Below are positions 44,193 through 53,345 of a stretch of DNA of 64,000 bases, one piece after another (the first letter of the stretch is position 1; every line of letters begins with the position of its first letter). Made by a program: the position numbers and the translations under genes. The notes beneath the pieces were generated by a model. The model had not been told where the DNA came from. It saw nothing but the letters and a program-made list of their open reading frames with translations, and made no database searches. This stretch comes from Streptomyces profundus (GTDB lineage: Bacteria; Actinomycetota; Actinomycetes; Streptomycetales; Streptomycetaceae), in assembly GCF_020740535.1 (NCBI RefSeq), contig NZ_CP082362.1:4462501-4526500 (forward strand), in the 5' to 3' direction.

Positions 44193-45905
44193 TCAGAGAT
44201 CGCGTTGCGCCGCGTGGAGGTTGGCTGGGTCGGCGGCCGAGGGGTCGCCATAGGACTCCAGCCGGGTGTGGAGTTCCCCGACGAAGTCCGGCTGATCGAT
44301 CTGGCCGAACTCCGTTACCTCGCTGATCGCCACCGTGGCGCTGTAAGGCGCTATCTCGTCGAGTTTGATCATGCCGGCGCGCCCGTTGGTCACCGTCACG
44401 TTCCAGTGGGTGAACCGCGCTCCGTAGAGCGGCCCCGCCGTGTCGTCGCCGCCGTGGGTGCCGTTGTTGTTGACGGTGATCTCGGTGCGGACGTTGGCGA
44501 ACGGCATCCCCCGGTGGGAGTCGAACGTGCCCATCTCCATCCGGCCGCGCGACCAGACGTTGTAGCTGGAGAGCCCCTCGACGTTGATGCCGTGCAGCTG
44601 GGTGTCGGCCGGGGGCGGGGAGGTGCGGTCGAGGAGGGCGAAGTCCTCGACCAGGTTGTCGTGGGAGCCCTCCCGGCAGCAGTACGGGTGATGGCTGCCG
44701 CGTCCGGAGATCGTGGTGCCGCGCAGGGTGCAGCCCTTGGCCGAGACCAGCAGGAAGCCGTTGTCGGCGTGGGTGACCTCGACGTCGCGCACCCAGCAGT
44801 CCCACGCGCACTGGAGCGCGACGCCGTTGAAGCCGGTGTCCAACAGATGCTCGGAGAGCGGGAGTTCGGGGCAGACGAGGGTGAGCCCCTCGACCCCGGC
44901 TCCGACCAGCGGCGGGACCAGGGTGGTGAGTCGGGGGTCCCACTCCGGTCGGGCGTCCAGCGGCAGCGGCCGGTCCAGGGTGACCCGTCCGGCCCCGTGG
45001 TCGACGGCGGTCAGCCGGCAGGGCCACTCGTAGGGCACATAGCTGGTCAGCTTGGTGCGCGACGCCCAGTCGTAGGAGGCGGTGCCGGGCACCTCGCCCG
45101 CCATGTGGGTGAGCAGGGTGTGTTCGGCGTCGTCGGAGAGCCGCAGCAGCACCCGGTCCCCCTCGGCGAGACCGTCGGTGTCGGCCACTTCGATGGTCCA
45201 GTCCCCGAGCGAGGGCGAGCCGGTGATCTCCGTCAGGGACTCCCACTCGTCCCTCGCGTTGCCCGTCCAGCCCTCGAAGGGCCAGTTCTCGGCCCTGATG
45301 GCGTCCGTCAGGGAACGCCAACGTGCGGTGGGGCAGAGCCAGATGAGGCCCCCGGACCAGGACCAGCTGGACTTGTCGCCGCCGTAGCGGCTGCCATAGC
45401 GACCGATCAGATCGGTCAGGCTGCGGGTGGCCTCGATCACCGTCCGGCCGCTGCCCTCGCCGCGCAGCACCACGCCGTCGGCGCCGATGTGCAGGATGTC
45501 GTCGATCCGGTAGCGCCCGGCGGGCAGCAACACGGCGCCGCCGCCGGCGTCGGCCGCCGCGCCGATGGCGGCGTTGATGGCGGGTGCCGAGTCGGCGACG
45601 CCGTCCGGGTCCGCGCCGAAGTCCAGTGCGCTGGCGACGACTTCGGGCTCCGGGAGGTCGGTGGTGCCGCCGAAGGCACCGGCCCTGCCGACATAGGGGA
45701 TCTGCGGGTGGGCGTAGGGTGCGGCGGCGTACTCGGCCCAGAGCTCCGCGGCGCTCGCCCCACGGGCCGAGCCCCTCGGCGCTGGGCCGGCGGCGTTCGC
45801 GAGCCGGGTCGTTCCCACCGCGGCGACGGCGACACCGATCGCGCCCCCCAGCAGCGACCGGCGTCCCACCGTCGGTCCGACACTTCCCGAACCGCTGGCA
45901 TGCAT
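44193..45905 (-). CDS. Tat-exported right-handed beta-helix protein (pectate-lyase/GH28-like)
   Basis: A 570-residue protein. The Tat signal GRRSLLGGAIGVAVAAVG is at residues 14-31. The mature start ALDFGADPDGVADSAPAINAAIGAAADAGGGAVLLPAGRY is the pectate-lyase-3/beta-helix entry. Coils follow, including VEGLTLVCPEL, GFNGVALQCAWDCWVRDVEVTHADNGFLLV and CTLRGTTISGRGSHHPYCCREGSHDNLVEDF. It probably cleaves or binds a plant or microbial polysaccharide outside the cell. ATG 45905 has GGAGG 6 bases upstream; the longer frame is rejected. A quasi-palindrome abuts the ribosome binding site. Confidence 0.88.
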   Translation of the reverse strand: MHASGSGSVGPTVGRRSLLGGAIGVAVAAVGTTRLANAAGPAPRGSARGASAAELWAEYAAAPYAHPQIPYVGRAGAFGGTTDLPEPEVVASALDFGADPDGVADSAPAINAAIGAAADAGGGAVLLPAGRYRIDDILHIGADGVVLRGEGSGRTVIEATRSLTDLIGRYGSRYGGDKSSWSWSGGLIWLCPTARWRSLTDAIRAENWPFEGWTGNARDEWESLTEITGSPSLGDWTIEVADTDGLAEGDRVLLRLSDDAEHTLLTHMAGEVPGTASYDWASRTKLTSYVPYEWPCRLTAVDHGAGRVTLDRPLPLDARPEWDPRLTTLVPPLVGAGVEGLTLVCPELPLSEHLLDTGFNGVALQCAWDCWVRDVEVTHADNGFLLVSAKGCTLRGTTISGRGSHHPYCCREGSHDNLVEDFALLDRTSPPPADTQLHGINVEGLSSYNVWSRGRMEMGTFDSHRGMPFANVRTEITVNNNGTHGGDDTAGPLYGARFTHWNVTVTNGRAGMIKLDEIAPYSATVAISEVTEFGQIDQPDFVGELHTRLESYGDPSAADPANLHAAQRDL

Positions 45906-45918
45906 GGCCAACCTCCAG

Positions 45919-45941
45919 ATACATGAACACATTTCAGGTAT
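45919..45941. promoter_or_regulatory. 23-bp quasi-palindrome at the beta-helix gene start
   Basis: ATACATGAA (45919-45927) and TTCAGGTAT (45933-45941) are inverted 9-mers with one mismatch and a 5-base spacer, 2 bases upstream of the GGAGG site. The A/T-rich symmetry stands out in this DNA and suits a GntR- or LacI-type sugar regulator. Confidence 0.6.
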
Positions 45942-46239
45942 ATGACCTAGGGCTGTGGTGGAGGATGACATGGGCCGCACGAGCGCGGAAGACGTTCGAC
46001 ATCCCGGAACCCGACGCCCTCGCCGGCCGGCCCGGGCGACGGCCCCCGGCGGTGGCCGGGTGGCCGCGGTGGATCGGGACTGGGAAACGGTGTCGCCGAC
46101 CGCGACGGAGCCGGGCGCCGTCGGCGGCCGGTCGGTGCGATGTCCGGTCGCTTCGACGGCTGGCCGTGCCCGACGCGCGGCGGCTGCTGGGCGGGAACGG
46201 CGTGGCGGGTGGTGGTCGCGGCCGGTGTGGGGCGAGCCG
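45942..46239. other. intergenic, no gene seen
   Basis: About 300 bases between the beta-helix gene and the Pr6Pr-family gene. It should hold the promoter for the beta-helix gene. I see no supported coding frame and no clear terminator. Confidence 0.4.
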
Positions 46240-46890
46240 TCAGTCCCGGCGGGCCCGTGCCGTGGCGACCAGGGCGAAGCCGACGGCGAGGGTGACGGTG
46301 GTGAGGCCGGCCAGGGCGGCGGCGAAGATCGGGTCGGCCGGGTCGAGGAACGCGTAGATGGAGACGTCGGCCGACAGGTACACGGCCAGGTAGAGCAGCA
46401 GGACGCCGGCCCAGCTCAGGGGGTACCACCAGCGCGCCGACCGCTGTCGGCGGCCGACGAAGAGCCAGTCGACCAGTACCGCCAGCGGGGTGAGCAGGTG
46501 CTCGAAGAGGCTCCACGTCTCGTCGAGGCCGCCGCCCATGGCGGTGAACCAGACGATCATCACCAGCAGCAGGGCGACCGCCAGCAGCCCGCGCAGCCAG
46601 GAGGTCGGCGGTTCGGGACGGCGCAACGCCGCCGCGCTCAGGGTCAGTACGGTCACGACCGCGTAGCCGACGCCGGCCGCGACGCTCGCCAGCTGGCTGA
46701 GCGCGAGGAGGGTGCCGCCGCCCGTCGCCTGGTAGCCGATGAGGGCGCAGCCGATGATCAGCACCCGCCACAGGGTCTCGCCGAACAGCGTCCCGACGGG
46801 GGTCTCCGCCCGCGCGGGCGTGAGCGTCGAGGTGGGCCCGGCCGGTGTCGGCCAGGGGTAGGACGCGGGCGAGTACGATCGCTGGTTCAT
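46240..46890 (-). CDS. Pr6Pr family membrane protein
   Basis: A 216-residue protein with about six membrane helices and a 35-residue Pro/Thr-rich N-terminus. The conserved pattern of the family is visible in LFEHLLTPLAVLVDWLFVGRRQRSARWWYPLSWAGVLLLYLAVYL. The function is unknown in general. It is monocistronic as far as the sequence shows. Confidence 0.82.
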   Translation of the reverse strand: MNQRSYSPASYPWPTPAGPTSTLTPARAETPVGTLFGETLWRVLIIGCALIGYQATGGGTLLALSQLASVAAGVGYAVVTVLTLSAAALRRPEPPTSWLRGLLAVALLLVMIVWFTAMGGGLDETWSLFEHLLTPLAVLVDWLFVGRRQRSARWWYPLSWAGVLLLYLAVYLSADVSIYAFLDPADPIFAAALAGLTTVTLAVGFALVATARARRD

Positions 46891-47043
46891 CGGCGAACGG
46901 GTCCTTCGGCAGGGGTGCGCGGGGCGGGCGAGGCCGGGCTCCGCTGAGCGTAGGGCCTGAGGTCACCCTGAGAACGACGCGAAAGACTCTTGCGATGCGC
47001 TTGTCGAAAAGCGGTGGCAGATCTGTGACAGGAGGCCCCCGGG

Positions 47044-47562
47044 TCAGCCGGTGGGCGACCTCAGCAGCCCCCGGACATAGGCGGCCTGGCCGATGTGCTG
47101 GAGGTCCTCGGCCACCACGCTGATCAGCCGTACGCCCAGCGTGACCGGCGGGTTCCACCGTTCGTCGACCGGCTCGGCGAGGTCGCCCACGTTGACCTTC
47201 CCCAGGTACCGCACGGTCTGCTCGTGGACCGACTGGTGGTAGCCGACCAACAGGTCGGCCTTCGGGGTGCCCAGCGCCTCGACCTCCTCGGTGCTGTGGC
47301 CGAAACCGGTCGCCTCGGGCGGGAAGGGCAGCGCGAAGCGGTCATACCAACGGTCCTTGGTCCATACCTGGTCGCGACCGGCCAGCTCGGCGATGTGGTC
47401 GTCCTGGACCCGGGTGAGGTGCCAGACCAGCCAGCCGATGGGATTGGCCTCCGGCCCGACGCGGGTGCCGATCTCGTCCGGTGTGAGCCCGGTGACCGTC
47501 ACCTCGACCTCCTCCCTGATCCGGTCGAAGGCGTCGACCAGCAGCTCCGTGCTCGCGTTCAC
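47044..47562 (-). CDS. DinB/DUF664 family protein (mycothiol-transferase-like fold)
   Basis: A 172-residue four-helix protein. The metal-binding His triad is visible: His in WLVWHLTRVQDDHIAELAG (two) and DLQHIGQAAYVRG (one). Members in actinobacteria include mycothiol-dependent enzymes that use a divalent metal; the substrate is unknown. Start ATG 47562. Confidence 0.88.
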   Translation of the reverse strand: MNASTELLVDAFDRIREEVEVTVTGLTPDEIGTRVGPEANPIGWLVWHLTRVQDDHIAELAGRDQVWTKDRWYDRFALPFPPEATGFGHSTEEVEALGTPKADLLVGYHQSVHEQTVRYLGKVNVGDLAEPVDERWNPPVTLGVRLISVVAEDLQHIGQAAYVRGLLRSPTG

Positions 47563-47686
47563 GGCAACTTCCCTTCCACGTCCGGTGTTCGGTGTTCGGC
47601 TGGCCGCGCGGGGTGGCGGCCGGTCGGGGCGAACACCGCACAGTGACTATGGCACCGCGCGCTGCGGTAGCCGCCGAACACGCGAC

Positions 47687-47720
47687 GGCGCGCCCCCCGC
47701 GTTGTCGCGGGAGGCGCGCC
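47687..47720 (-). terminator. strong terminator of the SPFH operon
   Basis: GGCGCGCCCCCCGCG and CGCGGGAGGCGCGCC form a 15-position stem with one mismatch around a TTGT loop. It lies 24 bases past the stop of the 47744-49039 gene on the minus strand and also shields the DinB-like gene. Confidence 0.8.
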
Positions 47721-47743
47721 GATGGTCGCGGACGGTTGTTCGG

Positions 47744-49039
47744 TCAGCCGGCCGGTCCGTCGTCCTCTCGCCGCGCCTCCAGCGGCGTGGCGAGACGGGG
47801 GAGCAGCTGGGCCGTCAGCAGGGTGGCCAGCGTGGACGAGTCCCCGCCGGAGCCGGCGTCCGTGCGGATCACCACCGGCTGGGGCGCCTTCCCGGCCAGC
47901 TCGGCGCCGACCTCAAGGCGGCGGCGGGCCAACTCGTACTGGAGCACCGCCCGGTTGTCGCGGTACGCCTGCGCGAGGCGGGACTGCGCCCTGGCCTCGT
48001 TCTCGGCGGCGATCAGCCCGCTGCGGCCCCTGGTCTCGATCTCGAACCTGACCCGTTGGGCGTTGGTCTCCTGCTGCTCCAGCAGCTGGGCGACCTCCTC
48101 GCGGGCGTTGTTGAGCGCGGCCTTCACCTCGACGATGCGGGCGTCGCGCACCTTCTTGGCCCGTTCGATGTCCATCTGGAGGCTGTCGATCCGGCGCTTG
48201 CGGGTGAGGCCCCACTCCTGGTCGTAGGCCTCCCGCTCCTTGGCGACCCGCTCGCGGGTGGCAAGGTGCTGCTGGTACTGCGTGGGCAGCTGCACATCGG
48301 GGATGTTGCAGCCCGTGATCCGCACGCCGTAGCGGGAGAGCTGCCGGTTGAGCAGCTCCTGCATGTCGGCGACGTCGGAGCCGCGCAGATCGTAGGCGTG
48401 CTCGGTGCGGACCTGGCGGGCCCGCTGCCGGATGGCGTCCTGGACGGCGCTGGAGAGCACCAGGTCGAAGTTGCCGGCGCCGATGATCCGGACGAAGAGC
48501 ACCGCGTCGGTGATCCGGAACTTGAGGAAGAACTCGATGGACCGAAGCGGCACGTTCTCCCTGGTGGGGCAGGCCATGACCGGTGCCGAGTAGGGGATCT
48601 CGGTGGAGGTGTCCACCACGAACTCGACGCGCGACCAGGGGTGCCACAGGTAGTGGCGCCCGGGGGCGAGCGTGCGGACGACCGCCCCGTAGCGGGTGAG
48701 GATGCCGTTGGTGCCCTGCTCGACCTCGACGATCGAGGACCGCCACCACCAGAGGCCACCGAGCAGCAGCAGCAACACGCCGAAGCAGTAGGCCAGTATC
48801 GCCAGCGTGTCATAGGCGATATCGGCCGAGCCGCCGTCCTGGGCGGCCAGCATCACGCCGGTCAGCATGGAGAACAGGCCCACCCACAGCGGGGCGATCC
48901 AGCCAAGCCGCCTGCGGTGGCGCGGGATGATGACGGGGGTGAGGGTGCCGGCGTCGCCGCCGCGCAGCAGTTGGGCGACGTCGCTCCAGGGAGCGACCGC
49001 CTCGGCGATGGTCGATCTGTTGGTGCGCGCGGTGCTCAT
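47744..49039 (-). CDS. SPFH/band-7 domain membrane protein (second of a pair)
   Basis: A 431-residue protein. Two membrane helices lie at about residues 50-70 and 80-100 (AYDTLAILAYCFGVLLLLLGGLWWW). The SPFH domain follows (IVEVEQGTNGILTRYGAVVRTLAPGRHYLWHPWSRVEFVVDTSTEI...), then a coiled-coil of about 120 residues rich in Glu, Arg and Gln. SPFH proteins (HflK/HflC, flotillin, prohibitin) form membrane rings that organise microdomains or control FtsH-like proteases. It overlaps the upstream paralogue by ATGA, which suggests a hetero-oligomer. Confidence 0.88.
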   Translation of the reverse strand: MSTARTNRSTIAEAVAPWSDVAQLLRGGDAGTLTPVIIPRHRRRLGWIAPLWVGLFSMLTGVMLAAQDGGSADIAYDTLAILAYCFGVLLLLLGGLWWWRSSIVEVEQGTNGILTRYGAVVRTLAPGRHYLWHPWSRVEFVVDTSTEIPYSAPVMACPTRENVPLRSIEFFLKFRITDAVLFVRIIGAGNFDLVLSSAVQDAIRQRARQVRTEHAYDLRGSDVADMQELLNRQLSRYGVRITGCNIPDVQLPTQYQQHLATRERVAKEREAYDQEWGLTRKRRIDSLQMDIERAKKVRDARIVEVKAALNNAREEVAQLLEQQETNAQRVRFEIETRGRSGLIAAENEARAQSRLAQAYRDNRAVLQYELARRRLEVGAELAGKAPQPVVIRTDAGSGGDSSTLATLLTAQLLPRLATPLEARREDDGPAG

Positions 49040-50856
49040 GCGTCACCCTCCTCAGCGTCTCCGTACGGCCGCGCCGAGGGGTCGTCGAAGGACTCCCCCA
49101 GCGCGCCGAAGTGCCCCGTGGCGCGCGGGTCGTCGGGCGGGCCGTCCATCCTCAGGTCGCCCCCGCTCCGGCCTTCCGTACTCCGGCCGTCCGCGCTCTG
49201 GTCGTCCGCGCTCTGGTCGCCCGCGCTCTGGTCGGCCGGCTCCCCAACGGCCGAGCCCGAGACGGGAGCCCCCGCGGGCGGTTCGGGAACGGTGGGCCGG
49301 TCGGCCTCCCGCAGCGCGTCGATCTCCGCCTGACGGCCGGCGATCCTGGCCGCCACCTCGGGCAGCCGCGCCCGCACCGCCGCCATGTCGGCGTCGCTGA
49401 ACAGCTCGGTGCCGTGTTCCCCCACCAACTGCCTGGCCAGCGCCAGGTAGTCGACGCCGGTATGGCCGTCCGCGTCCCGCTCGGCGCCGATCCGCACCAG
49501 TCGGGGCAGATGGTCGGCGACCTGCTCCAGGGTGTCCAACACCTGCTGCTGGTAGCGGTACTCCAGGATCTCCGGTGCCTCGGCCGCCGTGACGGCGCGG
49601 ATGTCCAGCGCCTGGGCCTCCAGCAGGGCGGCGTTGGCGCGCGCCTCCGACTCGGCCATCACATACCGTTCGCGGGCCAGGGCCTCGGCGCGGTTGCTCT
49701 CCCGCTCGACGGCGGTGTCCATCTGCGCCTGGTACTGCGCGATATCGGCCTGGATCGCGGAGAGCGTCTCCTGCCGGGTCGCCAACTCCTTGATCAGATC
49801 GCCCTCGTCCTGCTCCTTGCGCAGCTGGAGCGCGTACTCGTGGGTGTACGCCTCCTTGGCCACCCGCACCATCTCGGGGGCGGCGAGGTCCATCCGGTAG
49901 CCCCGGTCGCCGGGCTCGGCGTGGGTGATGTTGGCGTTGGTCAGCGCGACGGCCGGCAGGAACTGGTGGTTGAGCTGCTCCAGCAGCCGCCCGGTGTCCT
50001 CCCCGACCATGTTGTAGAGGCCGGCGGCCTCCTGGTCGTAGATGAGGCTGCGAATGGTCTCGCTGACCGCGTTGTTCAACTTCTCCTGGAAACCGCGCAC
50101 GGCGCCCAGGGTGTAGACGAATTCCACCGGGTCGCTGATCCGGAATTGGATAAAGAGGTCGATCGATGCCTTGACGCCACTGCGCGTCGGCGCTTCGCGG
50201 ACCGGCGCGTTGAAGGGGTATTCCCTGGTGGTGTTGATGATGTAGGAAACCCGCTTCCAGGGATTGAGCAGAATCACCCGGCCGGGGCCGACGACTTGCT
50301 CCAGCTTTCCGAAGCGGGTGATCAGCGCGTGGCAGCCGTCCGGCACCATCACCATGCCCTGGCGCCACCACACGAAGCCCACGGCCACCAGGACCATCAG
50401 CCAGGAGTGCGCGCCGAAGAGCGGGTTGGTCAGCACGTCGTCCGTGGTCGCGGCGACCACCACGGTGCCCACCAGCACCACGACCAGCAGCAGGAGCACC
50501 GGCAGCATGGAGAGCAGGGACCGTCCGCGCGGGATCACCATCGGGCAGATGGTGTGCACCTGTCCGGCACCGGCGCGGTGCTGTTCGCTGCGGTTGAGCG
50601 CCTCGCCCGCGTCGTCCAGCGGCACGGACTTCTGCTCCATGACGGTGTCGATACTGCCGCCCTGGTCACGAGCGGCGGGAAAGTCGCTGGGATCCATTCC
50701 GTCTTCCCGCTGCGTGGGCGGCTCGGCGCCCTCGGTGACGGGAACGGATTCCCGGCCACGCAGTTGGCTGCGCGCCTCTTGCCTGACGGCTGTTCGTGGA
50801 TTGGCCCCGTCGGCCACGGCTCGCGCGACGTTTCTTATCGACTGAGTTCGCGCCAT
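49036..50856 (-). CDS. SPFH/band-7 domain membrane protein (first of a pair)
   Basis: A 606-residue protein. A polar N-terminus of about 100 residues precedes two membrane helices (LLSMLPVLLLLVVVLVGTVVV; WLMVLVAVGFVWW). The SPFH domain begins at GMVMVPDGCHALITRFGKLEQVVGPGRVILLNPWKRV. A coiled-coil (ATRQETLSAIQADIAQYQAQM...) and a Ser/Asp/Gly/Arg-rich repeat tail (near residues 560-590, with SADDQSADGRS) close it. ATG 50856 has GGGGGGA upstream. With its neighbour it makes a two-gene operon ending at the 47687 terminator. Confidence 0.88.
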   Translation of the reverse strand: MARTQSIRNVARAVADGANPRTAVRQEARSQLRGRESVPVTEGAEPPTQREDGMDPSDFPAARDQGGSIDTVMEQKSVPLDDAGEALNRSEQHRAGAGQVHTICPMVIPRGRSLLSMLPVLLLLVVVLVGTVVVAATTDDVLTNPLFGAHSWLMVLVAVGFVWWRQGMVMVPDGCHALITRFGKLEQVVGPGRVILLNPWKRVSYIINTTREYPFNAPVREAPTRSGVKASIDLFIQFRISDPVEFVYTLGAVRGFQEKLNNAVSETIRSLIYDQEAAGLYNMVGEDTGRLLEQLNHQFLPAVALTNANITHAEPGDRGYRMDLAAPEMVRVAKEAYTHEYALQLRKEQDEGDLIKELATRQETLSAIQADIAQYQAQMDTAVERESNRAEALARERYVMAESEARANAALLEAQALDIRAVTAAEAPEILEYRYQQQVLDTLEQVADHLPRLVRIGAERDADGHTGVDYLALARQLVGEHGTELFSDADMAAVRARLPEVAARIAGRQAEIDALREADRPTVPEPPAGAPVSGSAVGEPADQSAGDQSADDQSADGRSTEGRSGGDLRMDGPPDDPRATGHFGALGESFDDPSARPYGDAEEGDA

Positions 50857-51431
50857 GAAATCCCCCCATCGTCTGTGCGTACATGCGCGGGACATTGGAC
50901 ACCATGCGCCGGGCCTGGGAAAGCCGGGGGCATAGATCGTTACACGGTTATCGAACGGTGGCCGGCGGTCGTGGGGGGTGGGAGGCGCGGTGCGTGTGGG
51001 GGTGTTTGCCCCTGAGCGCCGGGTTGGTCACCAATTGACGGCATGCGCCGCCCCGTTGGGCGCCCGCCGTGTGCGAACCGTTGACAAAGCCGTGACATGC
51101 TTGAAAACTCTGACTGCCGGCCCGCAAGAGATTGACTAACACAACTCAATTCTTTGCGAGCACTCTGCAAGTTCGCGGCAGTCGGGCCCACCTGGCCCGC
51201 TGACGCGCCAACCGACCCCCACTTCCCACCCCACCGGGCCGCACCTCCACCGCCACGAGGAATGTCCCCACCCAGCCCGTCGACGTGCCGGCGGCCCCTG
51301 GCCGCCCCGGGACGCGCGGGCCGTACCCACACCTTCAGCACCCCGCGCACCCGGACCGGCCCGCGCCCCCACAGCGGGCCGGACGAAGGACGCGCATCGC
51401 TCTGTCGACCCCCACAGAACAGAGGACACCC
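50857..51431. other. 575-bp divergent intergenic region
   Basis: It lies between the SPFH operon and the beta-helix hydrolase and should hold promoters for both. TTGACA occurs at 51081-51086 on the plus strand, in an A/T-richer patch (51070-51175), but the hexamer 17 bases on (AAAACT) is a poor -10. I see no supported gene. Confidence 0.45.
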
Positions 51432-53345
51432 ATGAAGAGAAAGCAACGCGGCTGGCGCCTGATCAGCGGCGTGTCCCTGGCCGGACTCGTCGCCGTCGGT
51501 CTTCCCGTGGCCGCGACCGCCGCCGAGGACACGGCGGACGCGGGCGAGAGCGGAGCCCGGGAGGTGAGCCCGACCGCCGAGGCGGCCGGCGCGAACCTCC
51601 CCTACACCAGCTATGAGGCGGAGGACGGCGACTACGACGGCACCCTGCTGGCGGCCGAGCCGGAACGCCCGCACGGGCAGACCAACTTCGCCACCGAATC
51701 CTCCGGCCGGCAGTCCGTGCGACTGGACGGCACCGGGGAGTACGTCGAGATCACCTCGACCGACGCCGCCAACTCGATCGTGCTCCGCAACTCCATCCCC
51801 GACGCCCCTGGTGGCGGCGGCGTCGAGGAGACGTTGAGCCTCTACGCCGACGGCGAGTTCGTCCAGAAGCTGACGCTCTCCTCCAAGCACAGCTGGCTGT
51901 ACGGCAACACCGACGACCCCGAGGGCCTGACCAACACGCCGAGCGGCGACGCGCGGCGGCTCTTCGACGAGTCGCACGCGCTGCTCGACACGACCTACCC
52001 GGCCGGCACCACGTTCCGCCTCCAGCGGGACGCGGACGACTCGGCCGACTTCTACATCGTCGACCTGGTCGATCTGGAAGAGGTCGCGCCCCCGGCCGAG
52101 CAGCCGGCGAACTGCACCTCGGTCGAGGAGTTCGGCGCCGTGCCGGACGACGGCGAGGACGACACCGACGCCCTCCAGGCCGCGGTGACGGCCAACCAGG
52201 AAGGCGAGATCGACTGCGTCTGGATCCCCGAGGGCCAGTGGCGGCAGGAGCAGAAGATCCTGACCGACGACCCGGAGGACCGCGGCCAGCACAACCAGGT
52301 CGGCATCAGGGACGTCACCATCCAGGGCGCCGGCATGTGGCACTCCCAGCTCTACACGCTGACCCCGCCGCACGAGGCCGGCGGCATCAACCACCCGCAC
52401 GAGGGCAACTTCGGCTTCGACATCGATCACAACACGCAGATATCCGACATCGCCATCTTCGGCTCCGGCACCATCAGGGGCGGCGACGGCAACCACGAGG
52501 GCGGCGTGGCGCTCAACGGCCGCTTCGGCGAGGGCACCGAGATCAACCGGGTGTGGATCGAGCACGCCAACGTGGGCGCCTGGGTCGGCCGCGACCTGGA
52601 CAACATCCCCGAGCTGTGGGGCCCGGCCGACGGCCTGGTCTTCAGCGACGTCCGCATCCGCAACACCTACGCGGACGGCGTCAACTTCACCAACGGCACG
52701 CGGAACTCCACGGTCACCAACTCGTCGTTCCGCAACACCGGTGACGACTCACTAGCCATCTGGGCCAACCGCTATGTCCAGGATCCGTCCGTGGACATCG
52801 CGCACAGCAACACCCTGTCCAACAACACGATCCAGCTGCCCTGGCGGGCCAACGGCATCGCGGTCTACGGCGGGTACGACAACGTGATCGAGGGCAACAC
52901 CGTCGCGGACACGATGAACTACCCCGGCATCATGCTGGCCACCGACCACGACCCGCTGCCGTTCTCCGGCGAGACGCTGATCTCGGGCAACGTCCTGCAC
53001 CGCACCGGCGGCGCGTTCTGGGGCGCGGCGCAGGAGTTCGGCGCCATCACGATCTTCCCGGCCAGCCAGCCCATCACCGGCGTGGTCATAGAGGACACCG
53101 AGATCTACGACTCCACCTACGACGGCATCCAGTTCAAGTCGGGTGGCGGCGAGGTGCCGGGCGTGGAGATCTCCAACGTGGTGATCGACGGCTCCGTCAA
53201 CGGCGCGGGCATCCTGGCGATGGGCGGCGCGCGGGGCAGCGCCAACCTCAGCAACGTGACGCTGAGCAACAACGCGGACGGCGACGTGGTTGTCGAACCG
53301 GGCTCGCAGTTCGTCATCAACGGCGGCCCGGACGGCGACGAGTGA
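51432..53345 (+). CDS. secreted beta-helix glycoside hydrolase, GH87 (alpha-1,3-glucanase/mycodextranase)-like
   Basis: A 637-residue protein. The signal peptide ends near residue 33 (VAVGLPVAATAAED). A carbohydrate-binding module (YTSYEAEDGDYDGTLL... GRQSVRLDGTGEYVEITSTD) covers about 55-215. The catalytic right-handed beta-helix starts with NCTSVEEFGAVPDDGEDDTDALQAAV. Its central coil TYADGVNFTNGTRNSTVTNSSFRNTGDDSLAIW carries the paired Asp expected for catalysis in GH87-type enzymes. Such enzymes degrade fungal cell-wall alpha-1,3-glucan. A GH28/pectate-lyase-like relative is the alternative. ATG 51432 opens the signal peptide. Confidence 0.8.
   Translation: MKRKQRGWRLISGVSLAGLVAVGLPVAATAAEDTADAGESGAREVSPTAEAAGANLPYTSYEAEDGDYDGTLLAAEPERPHGQTNFATESSGRQSVRLDGTGEYVEITSTDAANSIVLRNSIPDAPGGGGVEETLSLYADGEFVQKLTLSSKHSWLYGNTDDPEGLTNTPSGDARRLFDESHALLDTTYPAGTTFRLQRDADDSADFYIVDLVDLEEVAPPAEQPANCTSVEEFGAVPDDGEDDTDALQAAVTANQEGEIDCVWIPEGQWRQEQKILTDDPEDRGQHNQVGIRDVTIQGAGMWHSQLYTLTPPHEAGGINHPHEGNFGFDIDHNTQISDIAIFGSGTIRGGDGNHEGGVALNGRFGEGTEINRVWIEHANVGAWVGRDLDNIPELWGPADGLVFSDVRIRNTYADGVNFTNGTRNSTVTNSSFRNTGDDSLAIWANRYVQDPSVDIAHSNTLSNNTIQLPWRANGIAVYGGYDNVIEGNTVADTMNYPGIMLATDHDPLPFSGETLISGNVLHRTGGAFWGAAQEFGAITIFPASQPITGVVIEDTEIYDSTYDGIQFKSGGGEVPGVEISNVVIDGSVNGAGILAMGGARGSANLSNVTLSNNADGDVVVEPGSQFVINGGPDGDE

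Noticed and set aside
44121..45980. Upstream extension of the Tat beta-helix gene to 45980
   Set aside because: The extra residues precede a perfect GGAGG-ATG pair and carry no signal; the Tat signal begins after ATG 45905.
51130..51180. LacI-type operator TTGC...GCAA near 51154-51170
   Set aside because: Only four base pairs of each arm match and the inner positions do not pair.
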